Shown piece by piece: positions 14,147 to 21,612 of a stretch of 25,417 nt of DNA (its first letter is position 1; each line of letters starts with the position of its first letter). The stretch is taken from contig JAHHRQ010000021.1 of NCBI GenBank assembly GCA_020025715.1, positions 1-25,417 of the forward strand, given 5' to 3'. Made by a program: the position numbers and the translations under genes. The notes beneath the pieces were generated by a model. It searched no databases and was not told the DNA's origin. It saw only the letters and a list, made by a program, of their open reading frames with translations. The DNA is from Oscillospiraceae bacterium. GTDB lineage: Bacteria; Bacillota; Clostridia; Oscillospirales; Oscillospiraceae.

Positions 14147-15631
14147 GTGAAACTTTATTTTTACGGACATGATTATAAATATGCGGTAGAGCAGATGCTG
14201 CTGACGCTTTTCCCTCAGGAAAGACCGGAATATCCGGAGGAAAAAACTGCGGAGGACAGCATGGAGGTAAGATTAAGCCGCGGCGGGAAATTTACAACCG
14301 CTACATGCAGGCTTAATATAAACGGCAGCACTTACAACGGCAGAGGTGCCGTGGGAAATAAGCTGCTTACAACTCCTATTGAAACTGACAGGCAGTGCCA
14401 GCATATAATTAAGGACGCTATATACAGAGCTGCGCTCTCATCCGGAATTCAGCACCCTGTCTGGGGTTCTCTCACAGGAGTTCGACCCGGAAAGCTGATG
14501 ACTCCCTACCTCGAAGAAGGTATGGGAGACAAAGAGGCCATGAAGGCCTTTATGGAGGAATATGATGTAAGTCCCGAGCGGGCAAAGCTCTGCCTCGATA
14601 CCAGTAAAGAGACTGTGAGACTCGAAAAGTCACTGGGGGAAAAGGACGTCTGCCTTTATGTGGGAATTCCTTTCTGCCCCACCCGCTGCGCTTATTGCAG
14701 CTTTGTAAGCCAGTCTGTTGAAAAGAGCATGAAGCTTATTGCGCCTTTCTTTGAGGCACTTAAAAAAGAGGTTCGGGCTGTTGCGGAGCAGGTTAAAATT
14801 CAGGGACTTCGGGTAATTTCCATATACATGGGCGGCGGTACACCTACCACCCTTTCTGCCTCTCAGATTGATGAACTGTGCAGCCTTATTGAGGAGTGCT
14901 TTGATTTAAGCTATATGAGAGAATACACCGTTGAGGCGGGACGCCCTGATACCATTACAGAGGCAAAGCTTCAGGCTCTTAAAAAGCACGGTGTGGGCAG
15001 AGTGAGCGTAAATCCTCAGACCATGTCCGACAAGGTTTTAAACACTATCGGCCGCCGTCACAGCGCAGATGATATAATTTCCGCACTTAAGCTTGTCCGC
15101 GAAGCGGGAGACTTTGCCGTAAACATGGACCTTATTGCAGGCCTTCCCGACGACAATGTGGAAAGCTTCCGCGAAACCATGGATAAGGTTCTCGCTCTCG
15201 ACCCGGAAAACATCACCGTTCACACTCTGGCCCTTAAAAAAGGCTCCAGAATAATGCTGGAGGGTTCCGACATCCCCGGTGCTGCCGAGGTTGGAAAGAT
15301 GCTGGATATAGCAATGGAGAAGCTCAGGGGAGCGGGTTATGAGCCCTACTACCTCTACCGGCAGAAATTCATGTCCGGCGGATTTGAGAACGTGGGTTGG
15401 ACTAAAAAGGGATACGAGAACATATATAACATATGTATAATGGAGGAGCTGTGCAGCATAATTGCCATGGGCGGCGGCGGTTCCACCAAGCTTATCCGCC
15501 ACGACGGAGAAATGAACATCAGACTCACAGCGCCTAAATATCCTCAGGAATACATTGGGAATATTGAAAAGACCTGTGCTGACAAACAGAAAATATCAGA
15601 ATTTTATGCAGACATAAAAAAGAAGGAGTGA
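14147..15631 (+). CDS. hemZ: HemZ-type coproporphyrinogen dehydrogenase (radical SAM)
   Basis: A radical SAM enzyme of 494 residues, the length of the HemZ group (oxygen-independent coproporphyrinogen III oxidase-like). The N-terminal extension of about 160 residues includes TGVRPGKL, a HemZ signature. The radical SAM core has the 4Fe-4S motif C177-X3-C181-X2-C184 (FCPTRCAYC), the SAM-binding YMGGGTPTT segment and VNPQTMSD. The true reaction in anaerobes is uncertain: relatives include HemN, the heme chaperone HemW and heme-degrading enzymes, and no other heme gene lies in the window. The start is GTG at 14147 with AAGGA about 10 nt upstream. It overlaps functionally with the next gene: the kinase ribosome site lies in its last codons. 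Confidence 0.9.
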   Translation: MKLYFYGHDYKYAVEQMLLTLFPQERPEYPEEKTAEDSMEVRLSRGGKFTTATCRLNINGSTYNGRGAVGNKLLTTPIETDRQCQHIIKDAIYRAALSSGIQHPVWGSLTGVRPGKLMTPYLEEGMGDKEAMKAFMEEYDVSPERAKLCLDTSKETVRLEKSLGEKDVCLYVGIPFCPTRCAYCSFVSQSVEKSMKLIAPFFEALKKEVRAVAEQVKIQGLRVISIYMGGGTPTTLSASQIDELCSLIEECFDLSYMREYTVEAGRPDTITEAKLQALKKHGVGRVSVNPQTMSDKVLNTIGRRHSADDIISALKLVREAGDFAVNMDLIAGLPDDNVESFRETMDKVLALDPENITVHTLALKKGSRIMLEGSDIPGAAEVGKMLDIAMEKLRGAGYEPYYLYRQKFMSGGFENVGWTKKGYENIYNICIMEELCSIIAMGGGGSTKLIRHDGEMNIRLTAPKYPQEYIGNIEKTCADKQKISEFYADIKKKE

Positions 15632-15637
15632 AATTAA

Positions 15638-16573
15638 ATGGCTTTTGAGCTTAACGAAATAAACTTCAAAACTATTTCCGACCCCGGAGCTTTAGTAGAA
15701 GAAGGCGACGCTGTATATCACGAGCGTATTTCCAAAGCGGCTGACATGATAATCGAAAACCGAAAAAACAGCCCCATTGTGCTCCTGTCCGGCCCCTCCG
15801 GCTCCGGTAAGACCACTACCGCTATGAAAATAAGCGACGAACTTAAAAGACGTGGAATAGGCACTCACTATGTGGGCATGGATGACTACTTCAAGACCAT
15901 CGACCCGGAGACCGTTCCCCGCACCCCCGAGGGAGATATGGACCTTGAAAGCCCTCTGTGCGTTGATATGGAGCTTATGAACAAGCATTTTGACATGCTC
16001 TCCAGAGGCGAGCGTATTTTCGTTCCCAAATACGAGTTTTCAAGAAAAATGCGTGTTCAGGAGCCTTCAAAATCCATAAAGCTGCACAAGGATGAGGTTG
16101 TGGTATTTGAAGGTATTCACGCTCTTAACGACATGATAACAGACCGCCACCCCGAAGCCTTCAAGCTCTACATTTCAGCCCGAAGCGATGTTATGTTTGA
16201 GGGAAAGGTAGTGTTTAAGAGAACATGGTTCCGCCTTGTGCGCCGCACTGTCAGAGACTACAACTTCCGCGGCTCCGACGCAGCAGAAACCATGAGCATG
16301 TGGGCAAACGTCAGAAGGGGAGAAAAGGCATACATATCTCCCTTTAAGAATAAGGCCGATATGCAGTTTGATACAGCTCTTCCCTATGAGCTGCCGGTGT
16401 TCAACCACACCGCAACGGAGCTGTTTAAATCCGTGCCTGAGGGTATTGAGCGCTTTGATGAGCTGCGCTCCGTTCTGCCCGCCTTACAGCTTTTCGGAGA
16501 TATAGACGAAAAGTATGTTGCCAAGGACTCCCTTATAAGAGAGTTTATAGGCGGCGGCATCTACGAATATTAA
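15638..16573 (+). CDS. Uridine kinase-like P-loop kinase
   Basis: A cytoplasmic nucleoside kinase of the phosphoribulokinase/uridine kinase family, 311 residues. The Walker A loop GPSGSGKT is at 52-59 and the catalytic/substrate segment GMDDYFKT at about 80-87. VVVFEGIHALND is the second strand region and FKRTWFRLVRRTVRDYNFRG carries the lid arginines. Relatives in Firmicutes often carry extra N-terminal TGS/ThrRS-like domains; here only about 45 residues precede the P-loop, so it is the short form. It probably phosphorylates a nucleoside such as uridine, but the substrate is not certain. AAGGAG lies inside the end of hemZ, 6 nt separate stop and start, and the two are surely one operon. Confidence 0.88.
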   Translation: MAFELNEINFKTISDPGALVEEGDAVYHERISKAADMIIENRKNSPIVLLSGPSGSGKTTTAMKISDELKRRGIGTHYVGMDDYFKTIDPETVPRTPEGDMDLESPLCVDMELMNKHFDMLSRGERIFVPKYEFSRKMRVQEPSKSIKLHKDEVVVFEGIHALNDMITDRHPEAFKLYISARSDVMFEGKVVFKRTWFRLVRRTVRDYNFRGSDAAETMSMWANVRRGEKAYISPFKNKADMQFDTALPYELPVFNHTATELFKSVPEGIERFDELRSVLPALQLFGDIDEKYVAKDSLIREFIGGGIYEY

Positions 16574-16578
16574 AAAAT

Positions 16579-16603
16579 AAACGCCGGAGAAATCCGGCGT
16601 TTT
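16579..16603 (+). terminator. Terminator of the hemZ operon
   Basis: A stem ACGCCGGA/TCCGGCGT (16581-16588 with 16593-16600), extended by A-T pairs, with a GAAA loop and a T-rich tail (TTTTCTTGTTTT). Confidence 0.85.
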
Positions 16604-16655
16604 CTTGTTTTAAGATATTTTTACAAAAATATTAGCCTGAAAAGATAAAAAACCC

Positions 16656-16684
16656 TTGAATAGCCTTAGAAACTATTGTATAAT
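16656..16684 (+). promoter_or_regulatory. Sigma-A promoter and possible operator of the XRE-S24 gene
   Basis: TTGAAT (16656-16661), 17 bp and TATAAT (16679-16684). An inverted repeat AATAG-N9-CTATT (16659-16663 with 16673-16677) sits inside the spacer, where a bound repressor would block polymerase. The promoter is strong; the operator is a guess. Confidence 0.65.
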
Positions 16685-16710
16685 ATTTTTCGTAAAAGGA
16701 GGCGAAACAC

Positions 16711-17406
16711 ATGGAATTCGGAGAAATACTGGCAAAAAAGCGGAGAGAGCTGGGGCTTAACCAGTCGCAGCTTGCAGACAGGATGAGCCTTATGGGGATG
16801 CCCCTTTCAAATCAGGCAATTTCAAAATGGGAGAAAGGCACAACCCTGCCTAATGCAAAACAGTTTCTCACCCTGTGCAGAGCCTTGAATATCGAGGATA
16901 TTAACGGGCTTTTCATAGGCGGGGGAGACGGCGTTTTCCACGGCCTTAATGCCGAGGGACGGAAAAAAGCCATGGACTATATAGAACTTTTACGTGAAAG
17001 CGGCCGCTACGCCCAGAGAAAAAACAGGGATGTTCAGGACCGCGTCAGAACCCTGCCGCTGTATTCTCTGGCTGTTTCCGCCGGTACAGGTCAGTTCCTT
17101 GACGGCGAGGATTATGAAATGGTGGAAGTGGGACAGGAGGTGCCCGAAGGGGCAAACTTCGGCGTCCGTGTTTCCGGCGACAGTATGGAGCCGAAGTTCC
17201 ATGACGGGGAAACTATATGGGTTCACCAGCAGAGAAGTCTTATGACAGGTGAAATCGGTATTTTCCTCTATGACGGCAGCGCATACCTTAAACAGCTTGC
17301 AGTACACGGGGACAGAATGGCGCTTCATTCCTTAAACCCCAAATACGATGATATAATTATTTCAACCGAACTGCCCCTCAGAGTGCTCGGCAAGGTTATG
17401 AGATGA
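16711..17406 (+). CDS. XRE-S24 repressor (LexA/CI-like, self-cleaving type)
   Basis: A 231-residue two-domain repressor. The N-terminal XRE/Cro helix-turn-helix spans about 4-66 (LNQSQLADRM, NQAISKWEKGTTLPN). A linker leads to a C-terminal S24 peptidase-like domain. All parts for self-cleavage are visible: the Ala-Gly site A124-G125 (AVSAGTGQF), the serine S158 (GDSMEP) and the lysine K194 (AYLKQL). The 34-residue spacing of cleavage site to serine matches LexA. It probably responds to RecA after DNA damage, though some S24 XRE proteins react to other signals. AGGAGG is 9 nt upstream. No phage genes are near, so it is a solitary chromosomal regulator rather than a visible prophage repressor. 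Confidence 0.9.
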   Translation: MEFGEILAKKRRELGLNQSQLADRMSLMGMPLSNQAISKWEKGTTLPNAKQFLTLCRALNIEDINGLFIGGGDGVFHGLNAEGRKKAMDYIELLRESGRYAQRKNRDVQDRVRTLPLYSLAVSAGTGQFLDGEDYEMVEVGQEVPEGANFGVRVSGDSMEPKFHDGETIWVHQQRSLMTGEIGIFLYDGSAYLKQLAVHGDRMALHSLNPKYDDIIISTELPLRVLGKVMR

Positions 17407-17436
17407 AAAAATGCCCTGAATATTCAGGGCATTTTT
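17406..17436. terminator. Bidirectional terminator between XRE-S24 and HATPase genes
   Basis: A perfect palindrome of ATGCCCTGAA and TTCAGGGCAT (17411-17420 with 17423-17432), flanked by A's and T's, between convergent genes. Confidence 0.85.
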
Positions 17437-17445
17437 GTTATTTAA

Positions 17446-18516
17446 TCAGTCCATAAATTTTTCGGAAAAATACTGGGAGCTGAGGCAGTCGGAAAGGCCA
17501 TCCAGCACTTCTGCCGAGGTAACTTCATCACCGACACCGGATGCGTGGAGATTGACTCCGGGAGAGAGGTGTTTGCTGATGGAGACTCTGACTGAGGTAC
17601 CCTGATCCGGTCTGCTTTCAAGAAGCAGAGTTCCGTTATGAAGCTGGGCAATGCGCCGTACAACGGTAAGCCCCAGACCTGCGCCTTTTCCCATGGTGCT
17701 TAAATCAAAGCTGTATCTGTACCGTTCAAATACGGTTATAAGGTCATCTTTCTCAATGCCTTTTCCGTTGTCGCTTACTGAAATTATTACGCTGTCCGGC
17801 AGGTCATAAAGATAAAGAACTACTTTAGTTAAGCCCTGCGCGTGAAGCAGGCAGTTTGAAAGAAGGTTCAGTATAAGCTTTTTTATAAGGTCACGGTCTG
17901 CGTTTACAACAATGTCTCCGTTGCTGCCGGAAAGCTTTGAATATATCTTCGGCAAGGGGGCAAAGATTTTGGAGATTTCAAGAATATCTCTGCATATCTT
18001 GGAAATGTTTACCGGACTTACAGCACAGGGAATGGTTCCGGCCTCGTAGTTTACAATGAAATTGGCGTTGCTGATAAGTCTGGACATACGGTAATAGTTC
18101 TGGCTTATTATGCGTACCCGGCTTAATGTTTCCTCGTCCCCTCTGTCCTCAGCGGCCTGAGAAATCTGGGAGGCTGAAAATTCAACAAGCATAAGGCAGT
18201 TACGCATACTGCAAAGGAAAGGCTCATTCAAAATCGAATTGCAGTTTGCATCGGGCGAGAAAAATATAATCGTACCGTAATCGTGCTTTGAAACTCTGAC
18301 TATGCAGTTAGTGCCGTTAATGGGAATGTCCGCAACAAAGGAAGTAGCCTGCGAACCGCAGATCTCATCTCCGAAAATGGTGCGGGGGCTTTTACCTACA
18401 ATGTCAGAACCGGCTATATTTACAGCGGCGGGGTTTGCATATGTGATTATTCCGCGCTGTACCATAACAGCGGCCTCACTTGTAAGGGAGAGAATATCAG
18501 CAGAAAATTTTTCCAT
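17446..18516 (-). CDS. PAS-HATPase sensor protein lacking the H-box histidine
   Basis: A 356-residue soluble protein built like a sensor kinase: a PAS-like domain at about 5-90 (GIITYANPAAVNIAG), a helical region at about 98-155, and a GHKL ATPase domain at about 200-315. The ATP motifs are intact: N-box N217/N221 (ILNLLSN), G1 D249-G251-G253 (SDNGKG) and G2 GAGLGL (278-283). The helical region, where the phospho-accepting H-box should be, reads SMRNCLMLVEF and has no histidine. The only histidine before the ATPase domain is H78 inside the PAS domain. No response regulator or membrane segment accompanies it. The start is the ATG at 18516, since GAAGGAG sits 6 nt upstream; the GTG at 18534 lies before this site. 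It may be an orphan sensor, pseudo-kinase or anti-factor. Confidence 0.85.
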   Translation of the reverse strand: MEKFSADILSLTSEAAVMVQRGIITYANPAAVNIAGSDIVGKSPRTIFGDEICGSQATSFVADIPINGTNCIVRVSKHDYGTIIFFSPDANCNSILNEPFLCSMRNCLMLVEFSASQISQAAEDRGDEETLSRVRIISQNYYRMSRLISNANFIVNYEAGTIPCAVSPVNISKICRDILEISKIFAPLPKIYSKLSGSNGDIVVNADRDLIKKLILNLLSNCLLHAQGLTKVVLYLYDLPDSVIISVSDNGKGIEKDDLITVFERYRYSFDLSTMGKGAGLGLTVVRRIAQLHNGTLLLESRPDQGTSVRVSISKHLSPGVNLHASGVGDEVTSAEVLDGLSDCLSSQYFSEKFMD

Positions 18517-18597
18517 ATTGGACTCCTTCGGCACAAAAATTACTGGAATAGGGATAAGTGCGGCGTTTTTTGCCGCCTATTTGACATCTTTTTTCTT

Positions 18598-18626
18598 ATT
18601 TTATCAAAAATATACAAAATAGACAA
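18598..18626 (-). promoter_or_regulatory. Sigma-A promoter of the PAS-HATPase gene
   Basis: On the minus strand TTGTCT (18626-18621), 17 bp and TAAAAT (18603-18598) with an extended -10 TG. The leader is about 75 nt and includes the hairpin at 18560-18576. Confidence 0.7.
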
Positions 18627-18700
18627 GACCTACATGGGAAAAAGCTGCATTATAACGAAAAATTCGGCACTTTTCCGTACATAATAAATGACGTTTAATA

Positions 18701-18730
18701 TTGCTTTTTACTAACAGGATATGGTACAAT
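18701..18730 (+). promoter_or_regulatory. Sigma-A promoter of gapdh
   Basis: TTGCTT (18701-18706), 18 bp and TACAAT (18725-18730) with an extended -10 TG at 18723-18724... the leader runs about 80 nt to the ATG at 18818. Confidence 0.65.
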
Positions 18731-18817
18731 TTGTATGCATTAAACATAAGAGACTCACTTATCTTATGAAAATTTGCAAATATTATTTAGAAAAATTTTT
18801 TTATGGAGGAATTCACA

Positions 18818-19837
18818 ATGATAAAAGTTGGTATCAACGGTTTCGGCAGAATTGGTTCTCTTGCATACAGAGCAGCTATCAAGTCCGATGACATCGAGGT
18901 CGTCGCAATCAACGCTCCCGGCAAGACCGCAGGTCAGCTGGCATATGCAGTTAAGTATGACACTGTCCACGGCAAATTCGACGGCACTGTGGAGTACAGC
19001 GATGAGGATATGACCCTTACTGTTAACGGTAAGACCGCTAAGATCCTTGACTCCCGTGATCCTGCTCTCCTCGGATGGGGCGAACTGGGTGCCGAGTATG
19101 TTCTCGAGTGCACCGGTAAGTTCCTCACCAAGGAAGACGCTCAGCCCCATATCGACGCCGGCGCAAAGGTTGTCGTTATGTCCGGCCCTGCAAAGGACGA
19201 TACTCCCATGTTCGTATGCGGTGTAAACCTTGAGAAGTACACCCCCGACATGCAGTTCGTTTCCAATGCTTCCTGCACCACTAACTGCCTTGCTCCTCTT
19301 GCAAAGGTTCTCAACGACAACTTCGGTATCGTTGAAGGTCTGATGACCACCGTTCACGCTTCCACCGCTACTCAGGCTGTTGTTGACGGCTTCTCCAAGA
19401 AGAACTGGAGACTGGGCCGCAGCGTTTACAACAACATCATCCCCACCTCCACCGGCGCTGCAAAGGCTGTCGGCAAGGTTATCCCCGAACTCAAGGGCAA
19501 ACTCACCGGTACTTCCATGCGTATCCCCGCAGGCGACGTTTCCATCGTTGACCTGACTGTACGTCTTGAGAAGGGCGCAAGCTACGATGAGATCTGCGCA
19601 GCTGTTAAGGCAGCTTCCGAGGGTTCCATGAAGGGTGTTCTGGAGTATGTTGATGAAGAGGTCGTTTCTTCCGACTTCCGCACCGATTCTCACACCTCTA
19701 TCTTCGATTCAAAAGCAGGCCTTGCTCTTAACGACAACTTCGTTAAGCTGATGGCTTGGTACGACAACGAGTGGGGCTTCAGCTGCAAGATGCTGGATCT
19801 GACCCGTCACATCGACGCTGTTCGTAAGGCAAAGTAA
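18818..19837 (+). CDS. gap: Glyceraldehyde-3-phosphate dehydrogenase (type I)
   Basis: Glycolytic enzyme that oxidises glyceraldehyde-3-phosphate to 1,3-bisphosphoglycerate with a nicotinamide cofactor, in the cytoplasm. The 339-residue length is normal. The N-terminal Rossmann motif is INGFGRIG, the catalytic cysteine is C153 in SNASCTTNC, and the assisting histidine is H180 (TTVHAST). The phosphate-site segments (STGAAKAVG, YDNEWG) are present. An oddity: after strand two the sequence reads VVAINAPGKT where NAD enzymes usually have a N-D pair, so the Asp that binds the adenosine ribose is Ala33. The start ATG 18818 follows GGAGG; the ATG at 18803 overlaps that site. The C-rich, regular codon use suggests high expression. 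A single-gene unit. Confidence 0.97.
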   Translation: MIKVGINGFGRIGSLAYRAAIKSDDIEVVAINAPGKTAGQLAYAVKYDTVHGKFDGTVEYSDEDMTLTVNGKTAKILDSRDPALLGWGELGAEYVLECTGKFLTKEDAQPHIDAGAKVVVMSGPAKDDTPMFVCGVNLEKYTPDMQFVSNASCTTNCLAPLAKVLNDNFGIVEGLMTTVHASTATQAVVDGFSKKNWRLGRSVYNNIIPTSTGAAKAVGKVIPELKGKLTGTSMRIPAGDVSIVDLTVRLEKGASYDEICAAVKAASEGSMKGVLEYVDEEVVSSDFRTDSHTSIFDSKAGLALNDNFVKLMAWYDNEWGFSCKMLDLTRHIDAVRKAK

Positions 19838-19838
19838 T

Positions 19839-19893
19839 TTAAACTTAAAAAAGTTTAACCGTCCGGAGAACCGAAAGGTTCTCCGGATTTTTT
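19839..19893 (+). terminator. Double hairpin terminator of gapdh
   Basis: First an AT-rich stem (19839-19846 with 19851-19858), then a strong 11-bp stem (19862-19872 with 19877-19887) with a GAAA loop and six T's. The second is the real terminator. Confidence 0.9.
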
Positions 19894-19941
19894 GCGATTT
19901 ATCCCTGATTTGCTCACTTTAACAGTTCACGGTATATTCAC

Positions 19942-19970
19942 TTGACAGTACCGCTTTTCCGTGGTAGCAT
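19942..19970 (+). promoter_or_regulatory. Sigma-A promoter of the COG2509 flavoprotein gene
   Basis: A perfect TTGACA (19942-19947), 17 bp and TAGCAT (19965-19970) with an extended -10 TG. It produces a leader of about 95 nt. Confidence 0.7.
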
Positions 19971-19988
19971 AGCTGAGGATATATTTTT

Positions 19989-20047
19989 GCTGCCCCGTCA
20001 AATTTGAAGCGTTTCAGCCCGGATTTGAGGTAGGCAGCTTGTTTTTT
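19989..20047 (+). promoter_or_regulatory. Terminator-like structured leader of the flavoprotein gene
   Basis: Nested stems GCTGCC/GGCAGC (19989-19994 with 20033-20038) and TCAAAT/ATTTGA (19998-20003 with 20023-20028) are followed by TTGTTTTTT, all before the ribosome site. It looks like a conditional terminator (attenuator) of unknown signal. I do not recognise a riboswitch class. Confidence 0.45.
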
Positions 20048-20071
20048 GCCCTGAAAGGAGCATGAATTGAT

Positions 20072-21442
20072 ATGGATTATGATGTAATTATTATCGGTGC
20101 CGGCCCGGGCGGAATTTTTACAGCCTATGAGCTGGCTAAAAGTGAGAAAAATCTGAAGGTTGCCGTTTTTGAGCTGGGCAGAGCTCTTGACAAGAGAAAA
20201 TGCCCCATTGACGGTAAAAAAATAAAATCCTGTGTAAAATGCCCCGTTTGCTCTATTATGAGCGGCTTCGGCGGAGCAGGTGCTTTTTCCGACGGTAAGT
20301 ACAATATTACAAACCAGTTCGGCGGCACTCTTTATGAGTACATAGGCAAACAGCAGGCCTTAGAGCTTATGCGCTATGTGGATAAAATAAACCTCAGCCA
20401 CGGCGGAGAGGGAACAAAGCTTTATTCCACTGCCAACACCGAGATAAAGCGCACATGCCTTGAAAACGGTCTGCATCTTCTGGACGCTCAGGTTCGCCAT
20501 CTGGGCACTGATATAAACTACGTCGTAATGGGTAATATATATGATGAGCTCAAGGATAAGGTTGAGTTCCATTTTAACACCGCTATCGACACCGTTAAAA
20601 AGATTGACGGCGGCTATCAGGTGGTTGCAGGAGATAAGAGCTATACCTGCTCCCGCTGTGTTGTTTCTGTTGGCAGAAGCGGCAGCAAATGGATGGAGTC
20701 TGTTTGCAGCAGCATGAACATTCCTACTAAATCAAACCGCGTTGACATCGGCGTAAGAGTTGAGCTGCCGGCTGAGATTTTCTCCCACCTGACAGATGAG
20801 CTTTACGAGAGCAAGATTGTCTACCGCACCGAGAAGTTTGAGGACCTTGTCCGTACCTTCTGCATGAACCCCCACGGCGTTGTTGTTAACGAGAACACCA
20901 ACGGCATTGTCACCGTTAACGGCCACAGCTACGAGGATAAGGATAAGCACACCGAGAACACAAACTTTGCCCTCCTTGTGTCCAAGCACTTCTCCGAGCC
21001 CTTTAAGGATTCAAACGGCTACGGCGAGAGCATTGCCAGACTTTCCAACATGCTGGGCGGCGGCGTTATTGTTCAGCGCTTCGGTGACCTTGTCCGCGGC
21101 AGACGCTCCACTGAGGCCAGAATTAACGAAAACTTCGTCACTCCCACTCTGGCTGCAACTCCCGGCGATTTGAGCCTTGTTATACCCAAGCGTATTCTGG
21201 ACGGCATTATCGAAATGATTTACGCCCTTGATAATATTGCACCCGGCACTGCAAACGACGACACCCTGCTTTACGGTGTTGAGGTCAAGTTCTACAACAT
21301 GGAGGTTGAGCTTGACAACAATCTGGAAACCAACAGCAAGGGCCTGTTTGTAATAGGCGACTGCTCCGGTGTTACCCACTCTCTTTCACATGCTTCCGCA
21401 AGCGGCGTGTATGTAGCCCGTCATATTCTGGAAGAGCTTTAA
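20072..21442 (+). CDS. FAD-dependent dehydrogenase of the COG2509 type
   Basis: A 456-residue flavoprotein. The N-terminal FAD-binding motif GAGPGG is at 9-14 (VIIIGAGPGGIFTAYEL) and the C-terminal FAD loop is GLFVIGDCSG. A four-cysteine cluster follows the first strand: C44-X9-C54-X2-C57-X2-C60, then GFGGAGAFSDGKYN. This arrangement fits the uncharacterised FAD-dependent dehydrogenases of COG2509, common in anaerobic Firmicutes. The reaction and electron partner are unknown; the cysteines could bind a metal or Fe-S centre, or act in redox. AAAGGAG is 11 nt before the ATG at 20072. It is a single gene with its own promoter, leader hairpin and terminator. Confidence 0.88.
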   Translation: MDYDVIIIGAGPGGIFTAYELAKSEKNLKVAVFELGRALDKRKCPIDGKKIKSCVKCPVCSIMSGFGGAGAFSDGKYNITNQFGGTLYEYIGKQQALELMRYVDKINLSHGGEGTKLYSTANTEIKRTCLENGLHLLDAQVRHLGTDINYVVMGNIYDELKDKVEFHFNTAIDTVKKIDGGYQVVAGDKSYTCSRCVVSVGRSGSKWMESVCSSMNIPTKSNRVDIGVRVELPAEIFSHLTDELYESKIVYRTEKFEDLVRTFCMNPHGVVVNENTNGIVTVNGHSYEDKDKHTENTNFALLVSKHFSEPFKDSNGYGESIARLSNMLGGGVIVQRFGDLVRGRRSTEARINENFVTPTLAATPGDLSLVIPKRILDGIIEMIYALDNIAPGTANDDTLLYGVEVKFYNMEVELDNNLETNSKGLFVIGDCSGVTHSLSHASASGVYVARHILEEL

Positions 21443-21470
21443 TAAACTGAAATAGAGAGCTGCAAAATAC

Positions 21471-21507
21471 AAAAAGCTCTGCCGCAGCAACGCGGCGGAG
21501 CTTTTTT
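21471..21507 (+). terminator. Terminator of the flavoprotein gene
   Basis: A 15-bp stem (21471-21485 with 21492-21506) with one T-G pair, a 6-nt loop and a T tract. Confidence 0.9.
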
Positions 21508-21520
21508 ATCCTTATTTTAC

Positions 21521-21549
21521 TTGAATTTTCAGTGATTAAAGTGTATAGT
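21521..21549 (+). promoter_or_regulatory. Sigma-A promoter of the flippase gene
   Basis: TTGAAT (21521-21526), 17 bp and TATAGT (21544-21549). Confidence 0.65.
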
Positions 21550-21612
21550 ATTTAGACATTCTTAAAATGAGGTATTATGCCTTCTCAGTAAATCAAAAAC
21601 GGAGGTTTTGAT

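Larger units (their letters stand above)
18517..18817. other. Divergent promoter region, HATPase gene / gapdh
   Basis: This 301-bp gap has no gene. It holds the promoters of both flanking genes and a small GC hairpin (18560-18564 with 18572-18576) in the leader of the minus-strand gene. Nothing else was seen. Confidence 0.6.

Noticed and set aside
16711..17406. Prophage or integrated element signalled by the CI-like repressor
   Set aside because: No integrase, structural gene, attachment repeat or change in base composition is visible on either side.
18517..18534. GTG start for the PAS-HATPase protein
   Set aside because: The GAAGGAG that serves the ATG at 18516 lies inside these codons.
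18764..19693. 309-residue open frame on the minus strand over gapdh
   Set aside because: Same reason: a shadow of a highly expressed, codon-biased gene, with no family motifs.
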